Below are positions 29,441 to 38,753 of a DNA stretch of 50,660 nt, one piece after another; the first letter of the stretch is position 1, and every line of letters starts with the position of its first letter. The notes beneath the pieces were generated by a model. The model was not told the DNA's origin, did not search any database, and worked only from the letters and a program-made list of their open reading frames with translations. The DNA lies in the NCBI GenBank assembly GCA_029266575.1, contig JAQSWP010000008.1, positions 1-50,660 on the forward strand, read 5' to 3'. The translations under genes and the position numbers were made by a program. This DNA is from Alphaproteobacteria bacterium (GTDB taxonomy: Bacteria > Pseudomonadota > Alphaproteobacteria > Reyranellales > JAQSWP01).

Positions 29441-30487
29441 ATGCAGACCGCGGCGCAGAAGACCGGCGACAACCGGCGCAAGGATTTCTACGGCCGGCTG
29501 GGGCCGCTCAACATGGCGCCGCTGTGGGAGAGCCTGCACCAGCTGGTGCCGCCGCAGCCCAATGCGCCGTACGAAGCAGCCCTTTGGCACTACAAGGACG
29601 TGCGGCCGTACCTGATGGAATCCGGTTCGCTGATCACCGCCAAGGAAGCGGTGCGGCGCGTGCTGATCCTGGAAAACCCGGCCATGCAGGGCAAGGCTGC
29701 GATCACGCCGACACTTTATGCCGGGCTGCAGCTGATCCTGCCGGGCGAGGTCGCGCCCAGCCATCGCCACACTCAATCGGCGTTGCGCTTCATCGTCGAG
29801 GGCAACGGCGCCTATACCGCCGTCGACGGCGAACGCACCACCATGCGCGAGGGCGATTTCGTCATCACCCCGAGCTGGACCTGGCACGATCACGGCAACG
29901 ACAGCGCCGAGCCGATGGTGTGGCTCGATGGGCTCGACATTCCGCTGATTCAGATGTTCAACGCCGGCTTCGCCGAGAACGGCGCCGAGGACGAGCAGGA
30001 AGTCACCCGCCAGGAAGGCGATGCGCTGGCGCGCTACGGCGCGGGCCTGCTGCCGGTGGACTGGAAGCCGAAAACCCGCACCTCGCCGATCTTCAACTAC
30101 CCCTATGCCCGCACGCGCGAGGCGCTGGAGACCATGCGGCGCGAACAGAAATGGGATCCCTGCCACGGGCTGAAGCTGCGCTACGTCAACCCGGCAACCG
30201 GCGAATCGGCCATGCCGACCATCGGCACCTATATGCAGCTCCTTCCCAAGAGCTTCAAAACCGAGCCCTACCGTTCGACCGACGGCACGGTGTTCTCGGT
30301 CGTCGAAGGCAGCGGCAAGAGCCGCATCGGCGACCGCGAATTCATCTGGGGCAAGCGCGACATCTTCGTGGCGCCGAGCTGGCAGGAGATCGTGCACGAG
30401 GCCGACAGCGATGCGGTGCTGTTCTCCTTCTCCGACCGGCCGATCCAGGAGAAGCTCGACATCTGGCGCGAGAAGCGCGGCAAGTAG
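29441..30487 (+). CDS. Gentisate 1,2-dioxygenase-like bicupin
   Basis: MQTAAQKTGDNRRKDFYGRLGPLNMAPLWESLHQLVPPQPNAPYEAALWHYKDVRPYLMESG...GEVAPSHRHTQSALRFIVEGNGAYTAVDGERTTMREGDFVITPSWTWHDHGND. Confidence 0.92.
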   Translation: MQTAAQKTGDNRRKDFYGRLGPLNMAPLWESLHQLVPPQPNAPYEAALWHYKDVRPYLMESGSLITAKEAVRRVLILENPAMQGKAAITPTLYAGLQLILPGEVAPSHRHTQSALRFIVEGNGAYTAVDGERTTMREGDFVITPSWTWHDHGNDSAEPMVWLDGLDIPLIQMFNAGFAENGAEDEQEVTRQEGDALARYGAGLLPVDWKPKTRTSPIFNYPYARTREALETMRREQKWDPCHGLKLRYVNPATGESAMPTIGTYMQLLPKSFKTEPYRSTDGTVFSVVEGSGKSRIGDREFIWGKRDIFVAPSWQEIVHEADSDAVLFSFSDRPIQEKLDIWREKRGK

Positions 30488-30489
30488 AG

Positions 30490-31296
30490 ATGCCGCCTAT
30501 GCCAAGCGTTCAGGCCACGGCCCAATTGGTGCCCGCTGGCGGCCAGGGCGCCAAGACGATCACCCGCGCCCTGCCGCAGGAAGTTCCCCTTGCCTTGTCC
30601 TTCAACGCCGTCACCCATGCGGTGATGCTGGCGACGCCGGCCGATCTGGAGGATTTCGGCCGCGGCTTCGCGCTGAGCGAGGGCATTGTCGCGACCGTCA
30701 AGGAAGTGCTCGACATCGACATCATCGAGCACGAAGACGGCAGCGAAGTGGCGATGACCTTGACCGCCCGCCGCGCCGCTGCCCTCTCCGAACGCCGCCG
30801 CAGCCTTGCCGGACCGACCGGCTGCGGCTTGTGCGGCGTCGACAGCCTGGCACAGGCCAACCGCGCCGTGCCGCGTTTGCAGAAAGCCGCCCGTATCAGC
30901 GAGGCGGCGCTGCGGCGCGGGCTGGCGGCCTTACCACTGCAGCAGGAATTGAACCGCGACACCGGGGCCGTGCATGCCGCGGCGTGGATCGATCTTGACG
31001 GCAATCTCGTTGCCTTGCGCGAGGATGTCGGGCGGCACAATGCGCTCGACAAGCTGATCGGCGCGCTGGCGGCGGCCAAAACTGATTTTAGCCGCGGTGC
31101 GCTGCTGCTGACCAGCCGTTGCAGCATCGAGCTGGTGATGAAAGCCGCCACGGTCGGCATGCCGATCCTGGCCGCGGTGTCGGCGCCGACCGCGCGCGCA
31201 GTCGAGTTGGCGCAGCAAAGCGGGCTGGGCCTGATCGGCCTGGCGCGCGCCGATTCGCTGCTGGTGTTCGCCGGTACACCGTTGGCGCCGGCCTGA
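30490..31296 (+). CDS. fdhD: Formate dehydrogenase accessory sulfurtransferase FdhD
   Basis: GRGFALSEGIV..., GPTGCGLCGVDSL (CxxC), DLDGNLVALREDVGRHNALDKLIGAL, LTSRCSIELVMKAATVGMPILAAVSAPTARAVELA. Confidence 0.95.
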   Translation: MPPMPSVQATAQLVPAGGQGAKTITRALPQEVPLALSFNAVTHAVMLATPADLEDFGRGFALSEGIVATVKEVLDIDIIEHEDGSEVAMTLTARRAAALSERRRSLAGPTGCGLCGVDSLAQANRAVPRLQKAARISEAALRRGLAALPLQQELNRDTGAVHAAAWIDLDGNLVALREDVGRHNALDKLIGALAAAKTDFSRGALLLTSRCSIELVMKAATVGMPILAAVSAPTARAVELAQQSGLGLIGLARADSLLVFAGTPLAPA

Positions 31297-31321
31297 AGGA
31301 AGTCGCGGGGGGATTGAATTA

Positions 31322-31410
31322 GCGGTTGTGGCCGCATGGTTCGCCAGGCTCACCATGAAGGTAGAGGTAGCAACCGCCCTCTTTCCTTCATCCTGAACCC
31401 GGCAAAGGAT
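31322..31410. repeat. Diverged REP-like intergenic repeat
   Basis: CATGGTTCGCCAGGCTCACCATGA plus TTCCTTCATCCTGAACCCGG, with outer GCGGTTG...CAACCGC arms. Confidence 0.55.
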
Positions 31411-31415
31411 ACGCT

Positions 31416-32369
31416 TCACGCCAGCGCCTTCACCGTCACCGCTTTCGGCAGCACCGTCGCGATCATCGGCAGCCGCCCTACCGTTTCGCCGTCGAGATCG
31501 ACCAGCGCCATCGGCGGACCTTCGACCGCGATGCGCCGGCCGCGCACGACCTCAACCTTGGGGTGCTCGACGTGCCGGCCTTCATAGAGCCAGCTCGGCT
31601 TCTGGAAGATGATGTCGCGGCGGGTGATGTCGCGGAACAGCACCAGGTCGAGCACGCCATCCTCGAACGAAGCGCCCGGCGCCAGTTTCATGCCGCCGCC
31701 GCCGTTGGGCGTGTTGCAGGCCAGTCCGGTGTAGATCGTCACCGTGCGCTGCGGCTGATCGTCGATGCGCAAGCTCGCCTGCCAGTACGGATAGGTCAGC
31801 GTCACTAGCAGCGTCTGGCAGTAATAGGAGAAACGCCCGCCGAGTTTTTTCAGGAAGCGCGAGGCCGAGGTGCGGTAGGAGATTTCCGCCGCCGCGCCAA
31901 AGCAGGCGATGGCATAGCCATAACGCTGCGCCTCGCCGCCCTCGACGCCGGCGCAACGCACGTCGATCAGGTCGATGTTTTTTTTCGCTCCCATCACGAT
32001 GTTGCGGTAGGGCGCGTCTTCGTCTTGCAGCAGCCCCAGCGCCAGGCAGAGCTCGTTGGCCGTGCCGGCCGGAATCGGACACAGCGCCATGTCGGGCCGC
32101 GCCTGGATGCCGTTTTCGATCATGCCGTTGACGACTTCGTTCACCGTGCCGTCGCCGCCCACGGCAATAAACGTGTCGTAGCCTGCCGCCACCGCCTCGC
32201 GCGCCAGCGCCGTGGCATGTCCCTGATGTCGGGTGAAACGAACGGCGAAATCGGGCAAATGCCGGCGCAGCCGGGCATCGATTTCCGGCCAGTCGCGCTT
32301 GCAGCCCCCCTTGCGCGCCGCCGGATTGGCGATCACCACCGCCCGCATTTGCGCCCTCGATGCAGCCAT
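31416..32369 (-). CDS. Diacylglycerol/lipid kinase family protein
   Basis: VIANPAARKGGCKRDWPEIDARL...GYDTFIAVGGDGTVNEVVNGMIENG...LCPIPAGTANELCLALGL. Confidence 0.93.
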   Translation of the reverse strand: MAASRAQMRAVVIANPAARKGGCKRDWPEIDARLRRHLPDFAVRFTRHQGHATALAREAVAAGYDTFIAVGGDGTVNEVVNGMIENGIQARPDMALCPIPAGTANELCLALGLLQDEDAPYRNIVMGAKKNIDLIDVRCAGVEGGEAQRYGYAIACFGAAAEISYRTSASRFLKKLGGRFSYYCQTLLVTLTYPYWQASLRIDDQPQRTVTIYTGLACNTPNGGGGMKLAPGASFEDGVLDLVLFRDITRRDIIFQKPSWLYEGRHVEHPKVEVVRGRRIAVEGPPMALVDLDGETVGRLPMIATVLPKAVTVKALA

Positions 32370-32500
32370 ACCGCTTTTTTATTTTTCTTGGCCCCGACTA
32401 TATGCCTGAAATCGCCGTAAAGACATCTGCAGCTATATCATGTCGATATATTGACCCAGTAAATATATAGGTCAAATCTATATTGGGGGAGCAAAGCGCT

Positions 32501-33370
32501 ATGGACGGAAATCCGTTTGCGCAGGAGCAGAAGGTGGTTACCAGCAGCACCGATTTTTCGGTCCGCTTCTGGGGCGTGCGCGGCTCTATCGCATGTCCTG
32601 GCCCGGACTTCGTCCGCTATGGCGGCAACACCTCGTGTCTTGAGATCCGGTGCGGCGACAAGCGTCTGGTGTTCGATGCGGGCACGGGCATCCGTGCGCT
32701 CGGCCTGGAGATGGCGCAATGCCGTCCTAACGATCTCGACATCTTCTTCACCCACACGCATTTCGACCATGTCTGCGGCCTGACGTTCTTCTCCTCGCTG
32801 TTCTGCCCCGACAGCACGGTGCGGCTGTGGGCCGGACACCTGGAAGACGAGATGACCTTGCGCGGCGTGCTGACCAATCTGATGATGGCGCCGCTCTATC
32901 CGGTGTCGCTGGAAATTTTCCAGGCCAAGGTCAGCTTCAACGATTTCCGCGCCGGCCAGACCCTGACGCCGCATCCGGGCGTCACCTTGCGCACCGCGCT
33001 GCTCAACCATCCCAACGGCGCCACCGGCTATAGAGTCGAGTTCGGCGGCAAGTCGATCTGCTACATCACCGACACCGAGCATTATCCCGACCATGTCGAT
33101 GAGACCATCGCCGAGCTGGTGCGCGGCGCCGACATCATGATCTACGACGCCACCTACACCGACGACGAATATCCGACCTATCGCGGCTGGGGCCATTCGA
33201 CCTGGCAGGAGGGGCTGAAGCTGGCCAAGGCGGCGGGAGTCAAGCAGTACGTGGTGTTCCATCACGATCCCAGCCACTCGGACGCGTTCATGGACGGCAT
33301 TGCCCGCGACGTCGATCAGGCGAAGCCCGGCAGTGTGGTGGCGCGCGAGGGCATGGTGCTGCGGCCGTGA
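32501..33370 (+). CDS. MBL-fold metallohydrolase
   Basis: VRFWGVRGSIACPGPDFVRYGGNTSCLEI...DIFFTHTHFDHVCGL (HxHxDH) ...YITDTEH. Confidence 0.94.
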   Translation: MDGNPFAQEQKVVTSSTDFSVRFWGVRGSIACPGPDFVRYGGNTSCLEIRCGDKRLVFDAGTGIRALGLEMAQCRPNDLDIFFTHTHFDHVCGLTFFSSLFCPDSTVRLWAGHLEDEMTLRGVLTNLMMAPLYPVSLEIFQAKVSFNDFRAGQTLTPHPGVTLRTALLNHPNGATGYRVEFGGKSICYITDTEHYPDHVDETIAELVRGADIMIYDATYTDDEYPTYRGWGHSTWQEGLKLAKAAGVKQYVVFHHDPSHSDAFMDGIARDVDQAKPGSVVAREGMVLRP

Positions 33371-34227
33371 ATTTGCGCCTGCTCGGCATGGCGCTGGCGA
33401 CCACCGCTGGAGTCGCGCGCCGCGGCTGGTTCATTCCGCATCGCTACGCCGAGAGCATTCCCGCAGCCGGCGACAATCCCCCCTATGCGCCGCTGCTGAA
33501 GATTTTCGACGGCAACAAGCTCGCGTTCGTGGCGCTGCTCGATGCCATCGAGGCGCTGAAGCCGTCTTTGGCCAGGATCGCGGCGGAGAACGGCAAGCCC
33601 GAAGCGGGCGTGCCCGATCCCCGCTTCGATCAGGGCTGGTTCGCCACCCTCGATGCCGCCGCCGCCTATGCCGTGGTCCACACCAGGCGACCCGGGCGGA
33701 TCATCGAGGTCGGCTCCGGCCACTCCACCCGCTTCATGGCCCGCGCCCTGCACGATTCAGGCAACGAAGCGAAAATCCTGTCGATCGATCCTGCCCCGCG
33801 CGCCGCCATCGAGAACCTGGCGCCGCGCGTGAGCTTCGAGCGGCGCACCGTGCAGCGCTGCGATCCGGCGCTGTTCCGCCAGATCGAAGGCGGCGACGTG
33901 TTGTTCATCGATTCCAGCCACGTGCTGATGCCGGGCAGCGATTGCGATTTCCTGTTCAACCGCATCCTGCCGCTGCTGCCGGTCGGTGCTCTGCTGCATA
34001 TCCACGACATCTTCCTGCCCGACGACTATCCCAAGGCCTGGGCGTGGCGGAACTACAACGAGCAGCAGGGCGTGGCGCCGATGCTGTTGAACGGCTGGCG
34101 GCCGATCTTCGCCAGCCACTATTTGCGCAGCCGCGCGCCAGAAGCGCTGGAGCGCCGCGCCATCAAATCCCTGCCGCGCCATGAAGCCGGCATCGACGCC
34201 AGCCTGTGGCTGGAAAAGTGGAAATAG
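33367..34227 (+). CDS. Class I SAM-dependent methyltransferase-like protein
   Basis: GRIIEVGSGHSTRFMARALHDSGNEAKILSIDPAPRAAIE...DVLFIDSSHVLMPGSDCDFLFNRILPLLPVGALLHIHDIFLPDDYP. Confidence 0.85.
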   Translation: MNLRLLGMALATTAGVARRGWFIPHRYAESIPAAGDNPPYAPLLKIFDGNKLAFVALLDAIEALKPSLARIAAENGKPEAGVPDPRFDQGWFATLDAAAAYAVVHTRRPGRIIEVGSGHSTRFMARALHDSGNEAKILSIDPAPRAAIENLAPRVSFERRTVQRCDPALFRQIEGGDVLFIDSSHVLMPGSDCDFLFNRILPLLPVGALLHIHDIFLPDDYPKAWAWRNYNEQQGVAPMLLNGWRPIFASHYLRSRAPEALERRAIKSLPRHEAGIDASLWLEKWK

Positions 34228-35603
34228 ACAGGACGGCGTCCGTGGCGGCCAGGCCGCCGTGGCGCACCGCTCTGGAATGGATCGCCGGCGGGCCGGCAGC
34301 GATAGCGCTGCCCGAACGCGTCGCTCAAGCGATCGAAACCCAGCAGCGCCGTTCGGAGATCCTCACCTCTTTGGTCCAGCTCGTCGTCGTGCTTGCCTTC
34401 GGTGCGCTGTGGCTGAGCGTGCCGCGGGCCGAAGGCGAAGTGCAGATGCTGGTCATCGTGCCCAGCGTGCTGTGGATCTACGTCGTCTTCACTCTGATAC
34501 GCCTGCTGCTGGCGTGGCGCGGCTGGCTGCCCGACTGGCTGCTCTACCTGTCGACCGTGATCGACATGACGCTGCTGGTGGTGACGATCTGGAGCTTTCA
34601 TCTGCAATACGCCCAGCCCGCCACCTTCTATCTGAAGGCGCCGACGCAGCTTTATTTCTTCATCTTCATCGCCTTGCGGGCGCTGCGTTTCCAGGTTCGC
34701 TTCGTCATCGTGGCCGGGCTGGCGGCCGCCGCCGGCTGGGCGGCGTTGACGCTTTACGTGCTGTCCGGCCGTGGCGGCGATGCCAACGTCACGCGCGACT
34801 TCGTGGTCTACGCGACATCCAATGCGACCCTGATCGGGGCCGAAATCGATCGCATCGTCGCCATGCTGACCGTGACCGCAATTCTGGCGCTGGCGATCGG
34901 CCGCGCCCGGCGCCTGCTGGTACGCGCGGTGGCCGAACGGCAGGCGGCGCGCGATCTGGCGCAGTTTTTCGATCCCGGCGTAGTCTCACGCATCACCAGT
35001 GCCGAGACCGGTTTGCGACCGGGCCATGGCGAGACCCGGCATGCCACCATCCTGGTGATCGACATCCGCAGTTTCACCAGCCTGTCGGCGGCAATGCCGC
35101 CGGACGAAGTCGTGACGTTGCTGCAGGACTATCACGCCAGACTTTGCCCCATCATCCAGGCCCATGGCGGAGCGATCGACAAATTCCTGGGCGACGGCAT
35201 TCTCGCCAGCTATGGCGCGGTGGCGCGCTCGGACAGGCATGCCGCTGACGCCTTGCGCGCCATCGCAGCCCTTCTCGCTGCCAACGCAATCTGGGGCGAG
35301 GAGCGTCGCATCGCAGGACTGGCCCCGGTGGCAATCGGCATGGCCGCGGCCAGCGGATCGGTGCTGTTCGGCGTCGTCGGCGACGGCGCGCGGTTGGAAT
35401 ACACGGTGATCGGCGATGCGGTGAACCTCGCCACCAAACTCGAGGCGCACAACAAGGTGCAGGGCAGCCGGGCGTTGACCGATGCGGGGACCTTCGGCCT
35501 GGCGCAACAGCAGGGCTACGCGGCGCCGACAGCCGCAACCCCTCTGGCCGCCAGCGCGGTTGCCGGCGTGGCCGCTCCGATCGCTCTGGTGGCGTTGGCC
35601 TAG
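34206..35603 (+). CDS. Class III adenylate/guanylate cyclase with N-terminal membrane domain
   Basis: Several TM segments, then TILVIDIRSFTSLSAAMPP, DKFLGDGILASYGA, LEYTVIGDAVNLATKLEAHNK. Confidence 0.92.
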   Translation: MAGKVEIDRTASVAARPPWRTALEWIAGGPAAIALPERVAQAIETQQRRSEILTSLVQLVVVLAFGALWLSVPRAEGEVQMLVIVPSVLWIYVVFTLIRLLLAWRGWLPDWLLYLSTVIDMTLLVVTIWSFHLQYAQPATFYLKAPTQLYFFIFIALRALRFQVRFVIVAGLAAAAGWAALTLYVLSGRGGDANVTRDFVVYATSNATLIGAEIDRIVAMLTVTAILALAIGRARRLLVRAVAERQAARDLAQFFDPGVVSRITSAETGLRPGHGETRHATILVIDIRSFTSLSAAMPPDEVVTLLQDYHARLCPIIQAHGGAIDKFLGDGILASYGAVARSDRHAADALRAIAALLAANAIWGEERRIAGLAPVAIGMAAASGSVLFGVVGDGARLEYTVIGDAVNLATKLEAHNKVQGSRALTDAGTFGLAQQQGYAAPTAATPLAASAVAGVAAPIALVALA

Positions 35604-36850
35604 CGGATCGGCGCCCTTGCCAGCCACGCGGCCTTGGCGTCGCTGAAGCGGTTGAAGCCGATCTGCGGCGCCAACGTGAAGCTATTGGCGCGCACCGCCT
35701 GATTGGTGACGTCGTCGGCCAACCAGCGCTGGCCGAAACGCTGGATCAGCAGCACATCGTCCTGCTCGATCGCATCCATCTCGAGTTCGCGCAAGGTTTC
35801 GAACTGGCCGGCACTGACGCCTTGCGGCAGCACCAGATTGCCGTTGACCGTGCGCACCGGCTGCACCAGCGGGTTCATGCGCACCACCGGCCCATCGATC
35901 ACCGGCGGCGCGCCCGGCGCCGGCAGGGCGCCGCCCAGCCAGACATGGGCGATGAAGCTCGCCGCATCGGGCGGGTCGTCGAGAATGGCCATGGACAGCG
36001 CCTTGATGTCGCGCAGCAACCCCTGCTCGGGCAGATCCTGCACCAGCATGTTGGGGGCACTGGGGTAATGCAGCCGCCACGGCAGCGACACCGACGCGGT
36101 GCCGATGCTGAGCACCGAGATCGCGTTCTGCGCCGGCCCGTTGGGCCGCGCCAGCACCTCGACCAGACCCGCGAGCGTGGGGTTGTTGTAGCCGCCATTG
36201 GCGCCGTCCCAGAAGCGGCGATGCCGGTTGGCGTCTGGATTGAGCGCGCTGTCCCACAACAGATAGCGCGCCGGCTTGTCGAAGAATTCGACCGGCGCAT
36301 TGGTGGCCGAATGCACCGCTTCGGCCAGGGTCGGCACCAGGCGCTGGCCCGGCACCAGTGGTGCGGCGCCGCTGCTGGCCATCGAATTGGGATCGGAGCG
36401 CTGGAACACTGCGCGCCGGCGATCGTAATCGAAGGTCGTCATCAGGAAGTCGAAGCCCTGACCGGTGCTGGCGCGCACGATGGCGCTCAGATCGGTGATC
36501 GGCGTGTTGCCGTGGGTCGGCATGCGCGCCGCCAGACCCTTGATCTTCTCTTCCGCGTCATAGCGCGGCCCCAGCCCGATGATGCGCGGGATGCGCTTCC
36601 ACCATGGCAGCTTGAAGAAGATTTCCCGCCGCGCCTGCTCGTCGAGAAACAGCGCCTCGGTCTGCGCCAGCGGAAAATTCTCGATCAATGCGGCCAACAC
36701 GATGGTGCCGCCCGAATTGGCCGCCACGTAATCGAACTGGCGCAGCACGTCATGCCCGGTCTGGGCCTGCGGGAAGAGATTGCGCAGCGCCTGCACCTGC
36801 AGGATCGCCCACGACCCGCCGCCGTCGAGCGAGAGAACACGCATCGGCAC
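35600..36850 (-). CDS. Patatin-like phospholipase, full-length copy
   Basis: MPMRVLSLDGGGSWAILQVQAL (oxyanion hole), AANSGGTIVLAAL (nucleophile elbow), DGANGGYNNP (catalytic Asp). Confidence 0.92.
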   Translation of the reverse strand: MPMRVLSLDGGGSWAILQVQALRNLFPQAQTGHDVLRQFDYVAANSGGTIVLAALIENFPLAQTEALFLDEQARREIFFKLPWWKRIPRIIGLGPRYDAEEKIKGLAARMPTHGNTPITDLSAIVRASTGQGFDFLMTTFDYDRRRAVFQRSDPNSMASSGAAPLVPGQRLVPTLAEAVHSATNAPVEFFDKPARYLLWDSALNPDANRHRRFWDGANGGYNNPTLAGLVEVLARPNGPAQNAISVLSIGTASVSLPWRLHYPSAPNMLVQDLPEQGLLRDIKALSMAILDDPPDAASFIAHVWLGGALPAPGAPPVIDGPVVRMNPLVQPVRTVNGNLVLPQGVSAGQFETLRELEMDAIEQDDVLLIQRFGQRWLADDVTNQAVRANSFTLAPQIGFNRFSDAKAAWLARAPIR

Positions 36851-36859
36851 CTCCAGGTT

Positions 36860-37996
36860 TCAGCGCCAGGGATTGCGCGCCAGCCAGGCCCGCTTGGCCG
36901 CCGTGTAACGGCCAAAGCCGATCTCCGCTTCCAACGTCAGGCCGTTGGCGCGCAGCGGCTGGTTCGCCACCCCGTCCGCCAGCCACAGCTCGCCCAGATG
37001 ATGCACCAGATCGACATCCTCTTGCGCCACGGCATCGGAATCCATAGTGCTGAGCCGGGCGAACTGCTTCTCGTCCAGGCCCGCCGGCAGCGCCAGCGCG
37101 CCAGATTTGTCGCGCACCGGCTGCACCAGCGGATTGAGGCGGACGAGTTTTCCGTCCTGCACCGTCTCCCTGCCCGCCGGCATGCGGCCGCCGGTCCAGA
37201 CATGGGCGATGAAGCTCGCCGCATCGGGCGGGTCGTCCATGATCGCGGTCGCCACGGTCTTGATGTCGTGCAGCAGCCCTTCCTTGGGCAGCCGGTGCAC
37301 CAGCAAGTCGGGGGCGCCCGGATAGTATTTGCCCAGCGGCAGGCTCACCGTGCCGGTGCCGAGGCTGAGAATGCTGACCTCGCTGGCCAAAGGCGGATTG
37401 GGCCGCGCCATGATTTCCACCAGCGCCGCCAGCGCGGGATTGTTGTAGCCGCCGATGGCGCCGTCCCAGAAGCGGCGGCGGCGCGGGCCGGGCTGCGGCA
37501 GATTGCCGTCATAGAGATCGAACCGGGCCGGGCGATTGAAATAGTTGACCGGCGCGTTGGTGGCCGCATGCACCGCCTGCACCAGGGTGGGCACGTGCGG
37601 GGCGGCGCCGCTCGCCGTCGGGCTGTCGCTATCTGAGCGTTGCAACACGCCGCGGCAGCGATCGTAGTCGAAAGTGGCGAGCAGGAAGTCGAACTGCCGT
37701 CCGGTCGAGCGCTCGACATGCGCGCCCAAGGCGGTGATCAGTTGCGGCCCGGTGATCGGCATGCGCCCGCCCAGCCCCGCCAGCTTGGCCTTGACGTCGT
37801 AGCGCGGGCCAATGCCGATAAAACGCGGCAGCAGCCGCTTCCACCATGGCAGCAGGCTGAACACCTGACGCCGCGCCGTCTCCTCGAAGAAGAAATCCCT
37901 GACTTTGGTCAGCGGCAAATCCTCGATCAGCCCCGCAAGCACGATGGTGCCGCCGGAATTGGCGGCGGCATAGTCGAACTGGCGCAGCACGTCCAT
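36860..37996 (-). pseudogene. Patatin-like protein paralog lacking the N-terminal oxyanion-hole segment
   Basis: MDVLRQFDYAAANSGGTIVLAGLIEDLPL aligns to residue ~34 onward of 35600-36850; the DGGGSW N-terminus is absent; the upstream extension to 38236 is out-of-frame sequence of the DsbA-family gene. Confidence 0.65.
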
Positions 37997-38021
37997 CCGC
38001 GCCGCGAGCACTATACGCCGC

Positions 38022-38630
38022 CTACAGCCGGCCCTCCTGCAGCATCTTTTCCACCATCCACAGCCGGTCGCAGCCCCAGATCGGCTCGCCATCGACAATA
38101 AAGAACGGCGAGCCGAACACGCCCCTGGCGATCGACGCTTCCACCGCCTGATGCAAACGCTGCTTGACCTTTTCGTCCTGCAACGCGGCCAAGGTCTCCG
38201 TGCGCGGCACGCCCAATTCCTGGGCCTCCTCGGCAACCGAGTCGGGGCTGGAAATATCCTCGCCGCGCGCGAACAGGCGCGGATAGAGGCGCTGCGCCAG
38301 CTTCTTGGCCAGAGCTGGATCGCGATCGTCCAGCCAGTAGAAGGCCCGCGCCGCGGCCAGCGGACTGGGCACCTCGTCGATCATTTTGAGGGGCACGCCG
38401 AAATGGCGCGCCAGGCGCGGCACGTCATGGCGCACGTAATCGCCTTTCAACGGCGTGTCGAGCAGCGGTTTCAGCCCCATCACCTTCATCACGGTGATGC
38501 CCAGCATCATCGCCTGCCATCTGGTTTCCCGGCCGTAACGGGCGGCCAGTTCGTCGATCTTGCTGGCGGCGAGGTAGCCGAAGGGCGAGATGAAATCGAA
38601 GTAAAACTCGAGCGGTGGTTTTGCTGTCAT
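38022..38630 (-). CDS. DsbA-family / 2-hydroxychromene-2-carboxylate isomerase-like protein
   Basis: EFYFDFISPFGYLAASKIDELAARYGR...GVFGSPFFIVDGEPIWGCDRLWMVEKML. Confidence 0.92.
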   Translation of the reverse strand: MTAKPPLEFYFDFISPFGYLAASKIDELAARYGRETRWQAMMLGITVMKVMGLKPLLDTPLKGDYVRHDVPRLARHFGVPLKMIDEVPSPLAAARAFYWLDDRDPALAKKLAQRLYPRLFARGEDISSPDSVAEEAQELGVPRTETLAALQDEKVKQRLHQAVEASIARGVFGSPFFIVDGEPIWGCDRLWMVEKMLQEGRL

Positions 38631-38753
38631 GCAGCAATGCTAAGTCGATGGCCGAAGCCTGCCAAGGCAGACCATTGTATGCCGGTCCGGCACGCGCCAA
38701 GATCATTGCGCGCCGCCACTCAGCGTCGCCAAAGAACTTGCAGGAGGAATTTC

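Noticed and set aside
29524-31296. 590-aa ORF as a fusion protein ending in FdhD
   Set aside because: N-terminal half is the wrong frame of the dioxygenase; real FdhD begins at 30490.
35400-35450. Cyclase predicted inactive because of Lys in the NxxxR position
   Set aside because: I believe some bacterial class III cyclases carry similar substitutions; not enough to call inactivity from sequence alone.
35822-37636. 604-aa plus-strand ORF across both patatin genes
   Set aside because: Antisense to two homologous genes; internal repetition simply mirrors the paralogs.
36860-38236. 458-aa ORF as a novel N-terminal fusion to the patatin domain
   Set aside because: The extra N-terminus is the wrong-frame translation of the DsbA-family gene (R/C/W-rich) and has no support as protein.
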